The translations under genes and the position numbers were made by a program. A stretch of DNA of 32,134 nt from Pleomorphomonas sp. (GTDB lineage: Bacteria; Pseudomonadota; Alphaproteobacteria; Rhizobiales; Pleomorphomonadaceae): contig JAUVXG010000032.1 of assembly GCA_030603685.1 (NCBI GenBank), positions 1-32,134 of the forward strand. Direction: 5' to 3'. The notes below the pieces were generated by a model that did not search any database, was not told where the DNA came from, and worked only from the letters and a program-made list of their open reading frames with translations. Position 1 is the stretch's first letter, and each line of letters opens with the position of its first letter. Below are positions 8,574 to 16,722 of the stretch, in pieces.

Positions 8574-10064
8574 TCAGTTGGCGGCCACCCTGCGCAGACG
8601 CGGGCCGGTGTTGGTGTCCACCACTTCCGGCCTTGAAGCATCGACCGTTCCGTCCCAACCACCGCCAAGCGCCTTGTTGAGGGCGATGTAGTTATCGGCA
8701 ATGGCAACCGTGCTGGTGAGCAAGGAGTCCTCCGCAGAGTAAAGCGACCGTTCGGCATCGAGCACATCGAGGAAGCTGGAAGAACCCGACTGATAGAGCG
8801 ACTGCGCCAGCTCGGACGCCTTGCGATAGGCCTGAGTGGCGGCAGCCAGACGGCCATACTTGATGCGCTCCTGCCGGAAGGCGACGATGGCGTTCTCGAC
8901 ATCTTCCAGCGCCCCGAGCACGGCCGCCTTGTAGGCGACGAAATACTGGTCGCGGGTGGCCTCGGCCGCTTCCTGCGCCGCGGCAAGCTTGCCGGCATTG
9001 AAGATCGGCACCGACAGCGATGGCCCCAGGCTCCAGGAGATCGACGAAGACTTGCCGAGATCGCCGACGCTCGTCGCTGTGGTCGCGATGGCGCCTGAGA
9101 GGCTGATCGCTGGATAGCGCGCGGCTGCGGCGGCACCGATCTTGGCGGTCGCTTGCGCATACTCGCGCTCAGCCTTGCGGATGTCCGGCCGGTTGGTGAG
9201 AAGATCGGCAGGCAATCCGGTCGGCACGGGCTGGCGCGGCCTCGGGATGGCTCCGCCCCGCTTCATGCGGGCGTCGAGTTCCGACGGGGCGCGGCCGGTC
9301 AAAACCGCCAGGCGATGGACGGCTTCGGAATAGGCCGTCTGCAGGTCCGGTAGCTTGGCCTCCGTGCTCGCCGCCTGTCCCTCGGCGTTGGAAACGTCGA
9401 CCGCCGAAGCCGAGCCCGCCTCGAACTTCTTCCGGGTGAGCCCGGCCGTTTCGCGTTGCGAGGCGGCAGTCTGTCTCGCCAGCGCCATGCGTGCCTGATA
9501 GCCGCGCGCCGCCACATAGTTGGAGGCGACGTCGCCGATCAAGGTCAGGAGAACCGAGTTGAGATCCTCGTCGGCCGCCTGACGCCCGTAGCTCGCGGCT
9601 TCCGACGATCGCGCGTTGGCGCCGAACAGATCGAGCTCCCACGACGCATCGAAGCCACCCTTGAACTGGTTGCCGACGTCGCCCTGCGATCTCTGCCGCG
9701 AGGCCGAGGAAGACGCATCGGCGGATGGTGCCAGTGCAGCATTCGTCTGTCGTTCCGTGGCACGTGCCGCGCGGATCCTGGCCTTGGCGGCGGCAACGTC
9801 AAGATTGCCTGCGACGGCCTCCTCGACCAGAGCGTTGAGCTCCTTGTCGCCGAGACGCTCCCACCAGCGCCCGAGTTCAACCGGCCTTGCCGGCGTCTCG
9901 GCAGCGGAAGAACTCCAGCTCGCCGGCAGTGTAAGCCGAGGCACCATGTAATCGGGGCCGACCGCACAGCCTGCCAGAAGCAGGCCGAGAAGCGGGACAC
10001 TGATCCCCGCTGCGCGACGGAAGAAGGAAGAACCGCTAACCGTCGTATCCGCGCGCAAAATCAT
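8574..10064 (-). CDS. NodT-family outer-membrane efflux lipoprotein (TolC-like)
   Basis: A 496-residue RND/ABC efflux outer-membrane factor. The N-terminus has a lipoprotein signal ending in the lipobox LLAGC, followed by AVGPDYMVPRLTLPASW, typical of NodT/OprM proteins. Two repeated OEP domains follow, each with long amphipathic helices (for example TNRPDIRKAEREYAQATAKI and the GSSSFLDVLDAERSLYSAED segment). The ATG at 10062-10064 was chosen because it places the signal peptide at the very N-terminus; the frame extends to a TTG at 10131-10133, which would add 23 unneeded residues. It is first in an operon with the MFS pump, MacA and MacB and should form their exit duct. It may also serve the adjacent YbhGFSR-like exporter. 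Confidence 0.94.
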   Translation of the reverse strand: MILRADTTVSGSSFFRRAAGISVPLLGLLLAGCAVGPDYMVPRLTLPASWSSSAAETPARPVELGRWWERLGDKELNALVEEAVAGNLDVAAAKARIRAARATERQTNAALAPSADASSSASRQRSQGDVGNQFKGGFDASWELDLFGANARSSEAASYGRQAADEDLNSVLLTLIGDVASNYVAARGYQARMALARQTAASQRETAGLTRKKFEAGSASAVDVSNAEGQAASTEAKLPDLQTAYSEAVHRLAVLTGRAPSELDARMKRGGAIPRPRQPVPTGLPADLLTNRPDIRKAEREYAQATAKIGAAAAARYPAISLSGAIATTATSVGDLGKSSSISWSLGPSLSVPIFNAGKLAAAQEAAEATRDQYFVAYKAAVLGALEDVENAIVAFRQERIKYGRLAAATQAYRKASELAQSLYQSGSSSFLDVLDAERSLYSAEDSLLTSTVAIADNYIALNKALGGGWDGTVDASRPEVVDTNTGPRLRRVAAN

Positions 10065-10307
10065 GGCTGCTCTGACTATCCCTATTTCGAACCGTTGCGA
10101 TTTGGACTGCTTCCGCTCCGGCCCGCAAATCAAAAGAGGTTGAAAAGTGTAACCATTGCTGGCAACGCACCGATTTCTTCGAAAGCAGTGCCCCTAAACG
10201 CGCCATCCGTCCATGCGCGCAACCTGTCAGGAGAAACACGACAATTGACGACGTTGGAACAGAAGTCCAGTCCTGGGCGATAACGACCTTCAAGTGAGTT
10301 TTCTCCG
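10065..10307. other. Divergent intergenic region between efflux operon and GNAT gene
   Basis: This 243-nt gap separates the divergently read efflux operon (minus) and acetyltransferase (plus). Promoters for both must lie here, but no pair of -35/-10 boxes stands out. The best plus-strand pair is a weak TTGGAA...CGATAA with an 18-nt spacer. No palindrome long enough to call an operator was found. Confidence 0.4.
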
Positions 10308-10883
10308 ATGCCCGCCCTCCCCGCCAGTCTTGACACCGAACGCCTGACCCTCCGTCGCTACACCACGGACGACGCCGGTTGGTACGCAGCCATGGCACAA
10401 CGCAACCGCGAACACCTGTCACGCCACGAGCGAGACAACGCCGCGATGAAGATCGCAACGGAAGCCGACGCCGCGGCTGCCATTCGTGATTTCGACGATG
10501 AGGCAAAAGCGGGCCGGGCTGCCTTTCTTGGCGTCTTTCGGCGCCAGGATGGCGTTTTTGTCGGGCAGATCTATGTCGGGGTCAGCAATGCCGAACTGCC
10601 CGGCTACCTTGTCGGCTATTTCTGCGATCAAGCCCATGTCAGGCAGGGCTACATCCGTGAGGCCGCGACGGCCACGGTCGCCTCTCTCTTTGACGAATGC
10701 GGCGCCCAGCGCGTCGGGATCTGGTGCGACGACACCAACATTGCCAGCCGGCGCATCGCCGAAGGACTGGGCATGCGTCAGGAGGGACACGTGCGCGCCG
10801 ACAAGCGTCATCCCGACGGCTCCGTCACCGGGTCGGTTTGCTACGGCCTCCTGCGCCAGGAGTTTCTAGCGCAGGAGGCATAG
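10308..10883 (+). CDS. GNAT-family N-acetyltransferase (RimJ/RimL type)
   Basis: A 191-residue acetyltransferase. It opens with LDTERLTLRRYTTDDAGWYA, the usual first strand and helix of RimJ/RimL-like GNAT proteins. It carries an acetyl-CoA binding region around YFCDQAHVRQGYIREAATAT, and ends with the IASRRIAEGLGMRQEG segment typical of the family's last helix and strand. Members acetylate protein N-termini, antibiotics or other small amines; the substrate here is unknown. It stands alone on the plus strand. Its stop is 7 nt from that of the convergent dehydrogenase gene, so the two share a termination region. The canonical Q/RxxGxG/A loop is imperfect (VRQGYI), so the acetyl-CoA site may be slightly degenerate. 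Confidence 0.88.
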   Translation: MPALPASLDTERLTLRRYTTDDAGWYAAMAQRNREHLSRHERDNAAMKIATEADAAAAIRDFDDEAKAGRAAFLGVFRRQDGVFVGQIYVGVSNAELPGYLVGYFCDQAHVRQGYIREAATATVASLFDECGAQRVGIWCDDTNIASRRIAEGLGMRQEGHVRADKRHPDGSVTGSVCYGLLRQEFLAQEA

Positions 10884-10890
10884 CAGCCGC

Positions 10891-12135
10891 TTACTCGGGC
10901 CGGCCGACCGCCGGCACGAAGTCGGAAAGGTCCTCGCGGTCGAAATAGACCGTGCGCCCTTCTTCGGCCGACTTGTAGAGCGCCATCAGCATCTCGATCA
11001 CCGCCACGCCGTCGGCAAAGGTCTCGTCGGGCGCCTGCCCCTTGCGGAAGCGCTCGACCATGTGGCGGTTCTCGTCGGTGTAGCCATAAACGCCGGCCTC
11101 GTCCTCCAGCACCGGCATCAATCCCTGCTCGGCATTCTGTTTCTCGACGAGATCTTCGCCCTCGCTGCCGCTGATCCGACGCGACATGAACACCTTGAGG
11201 CCGGTATTGAGCGAGGAGAACTCGAGCGCATACTCCGGCCCCAGAAGCTCCAGCTGGATGCGCAAGCCGGCGCCGACATAGGCCCACGAGGTCGTCGCCT
11301 CGATGATGACCTCCTGGCCGAGATCGTCTTCCAGGGTGATCATGCCGCGCGCGAAGTCCTCGCTGGCTCGACGCGCATAGTCAACGGTCGCCCCCATGCG
11401 CTCCTTGAGCTCGGCCGCGTAGTTCGGCCGCGTCCATTTGAGAGAGGCAATCGCACCCGTCGCCGACTTCAGCTTCAGCGACGAGCGCGGCGCATCCGGC
11501 CGCGTCAGCAGAAAGCGCGCCACCTCGACCGAGTGGCACATCATGTCGAGCAGCACCCCGCCCCCTTGCTGATCGCCCTTCCAGAACCAGGGCTCGTGCG
11601 GGCCGGCATGCTCTTCCGCAGCGCGCGCCAGATAGGGACGGCCGGCGGATGGCACGGCGCGACGCCAGATGATGTCCTTGCCGCGCAGAACCGCCGTCGA
11701 GAACACCTGATTCTCAAGGTATCCGTGGATGAGCCTAGCGTCCTCGACGAGCCGCAGCATCTCGCGCGCCTCGCGCAGGGTACGGGCAAGCGGCTTCTCG
11801 CACGCGACGGCGTAGATGGTCGAGCGGCCGGCCACCTTGAGATCATGCAGGGCCCGCATCACGTCGAGGCGGGTGTAGTTCGGTGACAGCACCCAGATGG
11901 CATCGACGTCCGGCGCCGTCAGCAGCGCTTCCAGCGTCGGGTGCGCGGTACATGTGCCGAGATCGAGATCGCCCACCGCTTCGGCAAAGGCACGGCGCTT
12001 TCCCTCGGTCGGCGAGTAGACGCCGGTCACCTCGACGTTTCGGACGCCGACAAGCGATTTCAGATGGAAATGGGCGATGAAGCCACTACCCACGAAACCG
12101 ATACGGAGGGTCTGGCGCGGGAAATCGGTCGTCAT
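10891..12135 (-). CDS. Gfo/Idh/MocA-family NAD(P)-dependent sugar dehydrogenase
   Basis: A 414-residue oxidoreductase. The N-terminal Rossmann fold starts with RIGFVGSGFIAHFHLKSL (glycine-rich loop at about residues 13-21). It is followed by WVLSPNYTRLDV and the conserved CEKPLA element, whose lysine helps bind substrate. The C-terminal half is the alpha/beta substrate domain, with GGGVLLDMMCHSVEVARFLL as the family's GG...D..H catalytic helix. Such enzymes oxidise or epimerise sugars and inositols with NAD(P). A strong Shine-Dalgarno GGAGG precedes the ATG. It is the last gene of the sugar importer operon, 22 nt after the LacI gene, and probably performs the first step on the imported sugar. 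The substrate cannot be identified. Confidence 0.92.
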   Translation of the reverse strand: MTTDFPRQTLRIGFVGSGFIAHFHLKSLVGVRNVEVTGVYSPTEGKRRAFAEAVGDLDLGTCTAHPTLEALLTAPDVDAIWVLSPNYTRLDVMRALHDLKVAGRSTIYAVACEKPLARTLREAREMLRLVEDARLIHGYLENQVFSTAVLRGKDIIWRRAVPSAGRPYLARAAEEHAGPHEPWFWKGDQQGGGVLLDMMCHSVEVARFLLTRPDAPRSSLKLKSATGAIASLKWTRPNYAAELKERMGATVDYARRASEDFARGMITLEDDLGQEVIIEATTSWAYVGAGLRIQLELLGPEYALEFSSLNTGLKVFMSRRISGSEGEDLVEKQNAEQGLMPVLEDEAGVYGYTDENRHMVERFRKGQAPDETFADGVAVIEMLMALYKSAEEGRTVYFDREDLSDFVPAVGRPE

Positions 12136-12157
12136 TTCTGGTCCTCCCAGTCGTTTA

Positions 12158-13186
12158 TCATTGACCGGCGACCATTCGGCCGTCCGGCTTGGCGGGTGCG
12201 GTCGACGACCGAACGACGAGCTCGGTCGGCATGACCACCTGGGCGTCCGGTGCGAGGCGCCCCTCCAATCGCTCGATCATCAGCCGCATGACCTCGACGC
12301 CGATGTCGCGCTGCGGCTGCCGAACGGTGGTCAGAGGCGGGTTGCAGGCGACGGCAAAGATCGTGTCATCGAAACCGATCACCGAAACGCCGCCAGGCAC
12401 GGAGACGCCTCGCTCCCTTAGCCGGTTGATGGCGCCGACGGCCATTTCGTCGTTGGAGGCAAAAATGGCCGAGAAGAAAACGCCCCGACCATAGAGTTCG
12501 TCGACCGCCGCCTCACCCGAGGCAAGACTGAAGTCGCCCCGAACGGCGAGCCGCTCGTCGGGCGGAACGCCGGCGTCGGTCAGCGTCTTGCGCCAACCGG
12601 CGACGCGGGCGACGCTCATCACCTCCGGCACCGGACCGCTGAGATGGGCGATCGCGGTGTGACCGAGATCGAGAAGATGCCGGGTCGCCATGGCAGCGGC
12701 GCCTTCGTTGTCGATCAGCACGGTCGGCAGTTTGCGGGTGGGCAGATACTCGAGCGCCACCACCATCGGTGGCAAACCGGCATCCTCGAGTTCCACAGGC
12801 ATCGATCCGGTCATCAGGATGAGCCCGTCGGCGTGCCGTTCCCGCACCATCTCGATATAGTGGTGAACCCGGGCCGGATCCGAACGCGCGTCACCCATCA
12901 GCACCTTGTAGCCGGCCGAAGAGGCGACATCCTCCACCCCCTTGAAGACGTCGAGATAGAACGGGTTGGAGATGTCGCGCACCAGCAGGATCACCGTGTC
13001 GGTGGCCTGTCGCCGGAAATGGCGCGCCTGGGCGTTCGGCACGAAGCCGAGCGCGGCGACGCAGCGCAGCACGGTTTCGCGCGTTTCCGGCCGCACGAGA
13101 TCCGGGTTCTTGAGGGTGCGCGACACGGTCGCCACCGAAACGCCGGCCATGGCCGCGACATCGCGAATATTGGCGGATCCCGACAT
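12158..13186 (-). CDS. LacI-family transcriptional repressor of the sugar importer operon
   Basis: A 342-residue LacI/GalR-family regulator. The N-terminal helix-turn-helix (NIRDVAAMAGVSVATVSRTL, residues 6-25) and hinge (VPNAQARHFRRQATDTV) are intact. They are followed by a periplasmic-binding-protein-like effector domain (ILLVRDISNPFYLDVFKGVE, then SNDEMAVGAINRLRERG and VIGFDD). It lies 5 nt after the second permease and before the dehydrogenase, inside the operon it probably controls. A perfect LacI-type operator upstream of the binding-protein gene (17879-17894) is the likely target, which makes the regulator autoregulated. The inducer should be the imported sugar or its first metabolite. 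Confidence 0.94.
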   Translation of the reverse strand: MSGSANIRDVAAMAGVSVATVSRTLKNPDLVRPETRETVLRCVAALGFVPNAQARHFRRQATDTVILLVRDISNPFYLDVFKGVEDVASSAGYKVLMGDARSDPARVHHYIEMVRERHADGLILMTGSMPVELEDAGLPPMVVALEYLPTRKLPTVLIDNEGAAAMATRHLLDLGHTAIAHLSGPVPEVMSVARVAGWRKTLTDAGVPPDERLAVRGDFSLASGEAAVDELYGRGVFFSAIFASNDEMAVGAINRLRERGVSVPGGVSVIGFDDTIFAVACNPPLTTVRQPQRDIGVEVMRLMIERLEGRLAPDAQVVMPTELVVRSSTAPAKPDGRMVAGQ

Positions 13187-13191
13187 GGCGA

Positions 13192-14148
13192 TCAGACCCT
13201 CAGCCGCGCCTGCCGCCCGTAAAGCAGCATCAGCAGTAGCAGCGTTCCACCGAAGATCACCTGCCGTCCCCAGAACTCCAGATTGAGCGTGGTGAGCACG
13301 CTCTGCAGCAGGACGAGCGCGATGGCACCAAGCGCCGTCCCGGTATAGGAGCCGGCACCGCCAGCCAGGGACGTGCCGCCGATCACCACGGCGATCACCG
13401 ACGGCAGCACGTACTGGTCACCGACGCTGATGAACGAGTTGCCGGTGTAGCCGATGACGCAGACACCGGTGAAGCCACCGAACAGACCGGCGAGACCGTA
13501 GAGGAGTACGCGAATGCGGCGAGCCGGCAGGCCGGTCAGGATGGCGGCGTTTTCGTTGGACCCGACGGCGTAGATTGACCAGCCGAAGCGCGTCCGCTTC
13601 AGCATGAGCGCCATCAGCACGATGATCGCCGCCCAGACGAACAGGATACCGGGGATGCCGAGAAAGGCCGAACGGTTGACGAAGGCCATCAAGGCCGGCG
13701 CCGCGTTGCCCGAGGGCACACCGCGCGACAACACGACGAGGCCGCCCTGGATGACGCCCATCATGCCCAGCGTCATGACTAACGGCGGAATGCGCAGATA
13801 GGTAACGCCGAGACCGTTGACGAGACCGATCAGAAACCCAGCGCAACAGGCGGCGGCGAAGGCCAGGGGTATGGCCGCGTCGGATCCACTCATCACGTTG
13901 CCGGCGATCACAGCGCCGAGCGAAATGACTGCGCCGATGGAAAGATCGATGCCCTCGCGCCCACCGAGGATGACGAGGTTCTGCCCGGCCGCGGCGATGC
14001 CGAGGATGGCGGAAACGGTGAGCAGGCGCACGATCTGGTCGCCGCGCGCAAAGCCGGGCGACACCAGCTCGCCGATGATCAGCAGGGCGAGGATGGCGAC
14101 CGAGGAGATCAACAGCGGGTTTTTCGCGAGGTCGACGAAGCGGCTCAT
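13192..14148 (-). CDS. Sugar ABC importer permease 2 (RbsC family)
   Basis: A 318-residue integral membrane permease of the CUT2 (ribose/galactoside) class with 8-10 hydrophobic segments. The conserved cores are visible: NLVILGGREGIDLSIGAVIS near the N-terminus and YVLPSVIAVVIGGTSLAGG toward the C-terminus, the latter typical of the coupling region that contacts the ATPase. It is the second permease gene in the operon, 12 nt after the first. Two different RbsC-like subunits imply a heterodimeric channel, as in the YtfT/YjfF importer of E. coli. It differs clearly from its neighbour in sequence, so this is an old duplication. Confidence 0.93.
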   Translation of the reverse strand: MSRFVDLAKNPLLISSVAILALLIIGELVSPGFARGDQIVRLLTVSAILGIAAAGQNLVILGGREGIDLSIGAVISLGAVIAGNVMSGSDAAIPLAFAAACCAGFLIGLVNGLGVTYLRIPPLVMTLGMMGVIQGGLVVLSRGVPSGNAAPALMAFVNRSAFLGIPGILFVWAAIIVLMALMLKRTRFGWSIYAVGSNENAAILTGLPARRIRVLLYGLAGLFGGFTGVCVIGYTGNSFISVGDQYVLPSVIAVVIGGTSLAGGAGSYTGTALGAIALVLLQSVLTTLNLEFWGRQVIFGGTLLLLMLLYGRQARLRV

Positions 14149-14160
14149 GGCTCTTCCTCC

Positions 14161-15105
14161 TCAGCGCCGGGTGACGAGGACGCCGCCGGCCAGAGCGGCG
14201 AGAATGATGAGACCCTGGACAAGGGTCTGGTATTCGAACGGCAGCCCGGCAAAGAAGATGACCGAACCGATCATGCCGATCACCCAGGCGCCGAGCACCG
14301 AGCCCAGCGTGCCGCCGACGCCGCCGGCAAGCGCCGTCCCTCCCAGCACCACGGCAGAAATCGCCGACATCGCCAGCGTCTGCCCCATGAGGGGATCGCC
14401 GCTCGCCGTTTCGCCGGTAAGGCAGAGGCTGGCGAAAGCGCCGAACAAGCCAGACAGCATGAAAGCCGAAACCCGTAGCCGTCCGAGGTCGAGGCCGGTC
14501 TGAAAGGCGGCGGTCCTGAGGCCACCAACCGCCTTGAGGCGGGTCGCGAACGGCCGCGCGGCCAGGAAGGCGGCGATCAGAAAGGCGACGATGTAAATGA
14601 CGTACACGGTAGGAACGCCGAGGATCGAGCCTGCATAGGTGCGCCAGTAGGGCTCGGGCACCGGCATGCCCGCCTGCGGCAGGACCCAGAGCGCAAGACC
14701 CGAGAAGACGATCGACGTCGCAAACGTGGTCACGATCGGCTGGAAGCGCAGGCCGGCAATGATCAGGCCGTTGACGAGACCGCAGGCTGCACCGACGCCC
14801 ATGCCGGCCACAAGGCCGATGACGACGGCTGTGCCATCGCCCCCGAGCCCGGCGATCACCGTGACAGTCACGACATTGACCAGCGCAACGATGGCGCCGA
14901 CCGACAAGTCTATGTCGCCGCCCAGAATGACGTAGGTCTGGCCGATGGCCACCAGAACCAGCGGAAGGAAAGTGGTCAGGTTCGACTGGACGACCGAGGG
15001 TTCCAGGAAGTTGGGCTGGAGCACGGCGTTGATGACGAGGAGAATGATCAGCGCCGCCGCCGTCACGACCCAGGTGCGGCCGCCGAGTTTGTTGAGCCCG
15101 ATCAT
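14161..15105 (-). CDS. Sugar ABC importer permease 1 (RbsC family)
   Basis: A 314-residue CUT2-class permease with family signatures YVILGGDIDLSVGAIVALVN and MSAISAVVLGGTALAGGVGG. The ATG at 15103-15105 was chosen because it overlaps the stop of the ATPase gene in an ATGA and yields a normal N-terminus (MIGLNKLGGRTWVV); the open frame upstream is inside the ATPase gene and lacks membrane character. It pairs with the following permease in one channel. Location is the inner membrane; the substrate is unknown but sugar-like. Confidence 0.93.
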   Translation of the reverse strand: MIGLNKLGGRTWVVTAAALIILLVINAVLQPNFLEPSVVQSNLTTFLPLVLVAIGQTYVILGGDIDLSVGAIVALVNVVTVTVIAGLGGDGTAVVIGLVAGMGVGAACGLVNGLIIAGLRFQPIVTTFATSIVFSGLALWVLPQAGMPVPEPYWRTYAGSILGVPTVYVIYIVAFLIAAFLAARPFATRLKAVGGLRTAAFQTGLDLGRLRVSAFMLSGLFGAFASLCLTGETASGDPLMGQTLAMSAISAVVLGGTALAGGVGGTLGSVLGAWVIGMIGSVIFFAGLPFEYQTLVQGLIILAALAGGVLVTRR

Positions 15106-16637
15106 GCCGCGTCTCCGTAGGAAGCGCGCGTCAGTTCGAAGGGCGTCAGTCGGTCGCCGACGAGATCGGCAGTGATGGCGCCACCGTTCAACACCAGCAC
15201 CCGATCGCACAGGGAAAGCAGTTCGCTGTCTTCGGAGGAGTAGATGATCACGGTCGCTCCTTCGTCGGCCAGCTTGCGTGCGAGGAGATAGAAGTCGCCC
15301 TTGGCGCCAAGATCGATCCCCTTGGTCGGGTCGTCCAGCAACAGGAGGCCTGGAGCCGGCGACAGCCAGCGCGAGATGAACACCTTTTGCTGGTTGCCGC
15401 CGCTGAGCGAGCCGATCGGCGCGTCGAGACCGGCGTAGCGGGTGTTGAGCCCGGCCAACACCTCGGTGAAGCGCTCGCGGAAAACCGCCCCGGGCACGAC
15501 ATGCCGTCTCTCGCGCACCAGGCTTGCTATCGCGGTGTTCTCCAGGATCGAGCGGCCGGGCAACGCGCTGTCACGACCGCGATCACCCGAAACATAGGCG
15601 ATGCGACGGGCCATCGCGTCGGCAGGCCGACGGGCCGTGACATCGACGCCATCAAGGCTCACAGAGCCGCCCTGAAACGGCTCGGCGCCGAAGAGGCCGG
15701 CGAGCAACGCTTTCTGCCCCTGCCCATGCAGTCCTCCAAGCCCGAGAATTTCCCCGCGCTGAGCCGTGAACGAGACCGGCCCCAGTCGGGCCGCCCGGGC
15801 GTCCTTCACCACGAGGCGAGTGTCGCCTTCCAGAGGTTTGTGATCCCGAACGGACGCAGCGATGGCGCCGGTCTCGCCGACCATGGCATAGACCACCGCA
15901 TAGCGATCGGTTTCGGCGGCGGCGAACTCGGCCACGGTCGCGCCGTTGCGCATCACGGTGATGCGGTCGGCGATGGCGAAGACCTCGTCCATGCGGTGCG
16001 AGATGAAAATGGACGAGACACCCTCGGCCTTGAGCTCGCGCAGGATATCGAAGAACACCTCGACCTGCCGGCGATCGAGGGTTGCCGTCGCCTCATCGAA
16101 GATGATGATCTTCGGCTTGCGCGCCAGGACCTTGAGGATTTCGGCCAGTTGGCGTTGGTCCGGAGAGAGGTCGGAAACACGGGCGTCTGGCCTGAAACCC
16201 TTGCCGGCTACCGCTGCGACGCGGTCGATCAACGCCTCGGTTTGGCGCTGGATGGCGGCGCGGTCGGTGAAGCCAAGGCGATCGCGCGGTTCGCGGCCGA
16301 GGAAGATGTTCTCGCCCAGCGAAAGCTGCGGTACGAGCGAAAGCTCCTGGTAGAACAGCGCCACGCCTTGCTCTTCGGCGAGATTCGGTGAACCGAGCGC
16401 CGCCAACTGTCCATCGATCAGCACCTCGCCGGCATCGAGACCGACCGTGCCGGCGATGATCTTGCAGAGCGTCGACTTGCCGCAGCCATTGGCGCCGAGC
16501 AGCGCATGGATCTCACCGCGCTCCACGGTCAGGCGAGCCCTGTCGAGCGCGTGCACGGCGCCAAAGCTCTTGGATATGTCGCTGGCTCGAAGGGCAGGTT
16601 GCATCGGACGCATCCGGATCGGATCGGCAACAGACAT
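15102..16637 (-). CDS. Sugar ABC importer ATPase with two cassettes (RbsA/MglA family)
   Basis: About 511 residues with two nucleotide-binding domains. Domain 1 has Walker A GANGCGKST, a divergent signature (LSPDQRQLAEI) and Walker B IIIFDEATATLD. Domain 2 has the degenerate Walker A usual in this family (GLHGQGQKALL), the signature LSGGNQQKVF, and LLLDDPTKGIDLG. These are typical of CUT2 ATPases, where the domains are unequal. The start is uncertain: a GTG at 16644-16646 and ATGs at 16635-16637, 16611-16613 and 16602-16604 are all in frame and none has a good Shine-Dalgarno sequence. The middle choice is given; the shortest would be 500 residues, close to E. coli RbsA. An 85-nt gap with a hairpin separates it from the binding-protein gene. 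Confidence 0.92.
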   Translation of the reverse strand: MSVADPIRMRPMQPALRASDISKSFGAVHALDRARLTVERGEIHALLGANGCGKSTLCKIIAGTVGLDAGEVLIDGQLAALGSPNLAEEQGVALFYQELSLVPQLSLGENIFLGREPRDRLGFTDRAAIQRQTEALIDRVAAVAGKGFRPDARVSDLSPDQRQLAEILKVLARKPKIIIFDEATATLDRRQVEVFFDILRELKAEGVSSIFISHRMDEVFAIADRITVMRNGATVAEFAAAETDRYAVVYAMVGETGAIAASVRDHKPLEGDTRLVVKDARAARLGPVSFTAQRGEILGLGGLHGQGQKALLAGLFGAEPFQGGSVSLDGVDVTARRPADAMARRIAYVSGDRGRDSALPGRSILENTAIASLVRERRHVVPGAVFRERFTEVLAGLNTRYAGLDAPIGSLSGGNQQKVFISRWLSPAPGLLLLDDPTKGIDLGAKGDFYLLARKLADEGATVIIYSSEDSELLSLCDRVLVLNGGAITADLVGDRLTPFELTRASYGDAA

Positions 16638-16680
16638 CCGTCGCACGCAAGACCGCGCGCGCCGGACAAGGCGAAAAGGA

Positions 16681-16713
16681 CGGGCCGGTCCGGGAGGAAG
16701 AAGGGCCGGCCCG
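16681..16713 (-). terminator. Hairpin between binding-protein and ATPase genes (attenuator or mRNA-stabilising stem)
   Basis: CGGGCCGG at 16681-16688 and CCGGCCCG at 16706-16713 form a perfect 8-bp GC stem around a 17-nt loop. On the minus strand it lies just after the binding-protein stop and is followed by a short T-rich stretch (TCCTTTTC). Hairpins in this position in sugar ABC operons commonly protect the 5' message or terminate some transcripts, so that binding protein is made in excess over the membrane subunits. The T-tract is poor, so termination would be partial. Confidence 0.55.
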
Positions 16714-16722
16714 CTCAGGAGT

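Noticed and set aside
8574-10133. TTG start at 10133 for the NodT-type gene
   Set aside because: It would put 23 polar residues before the lipoprotein signal; the ATG at 10064 gives a normal signal peptide.
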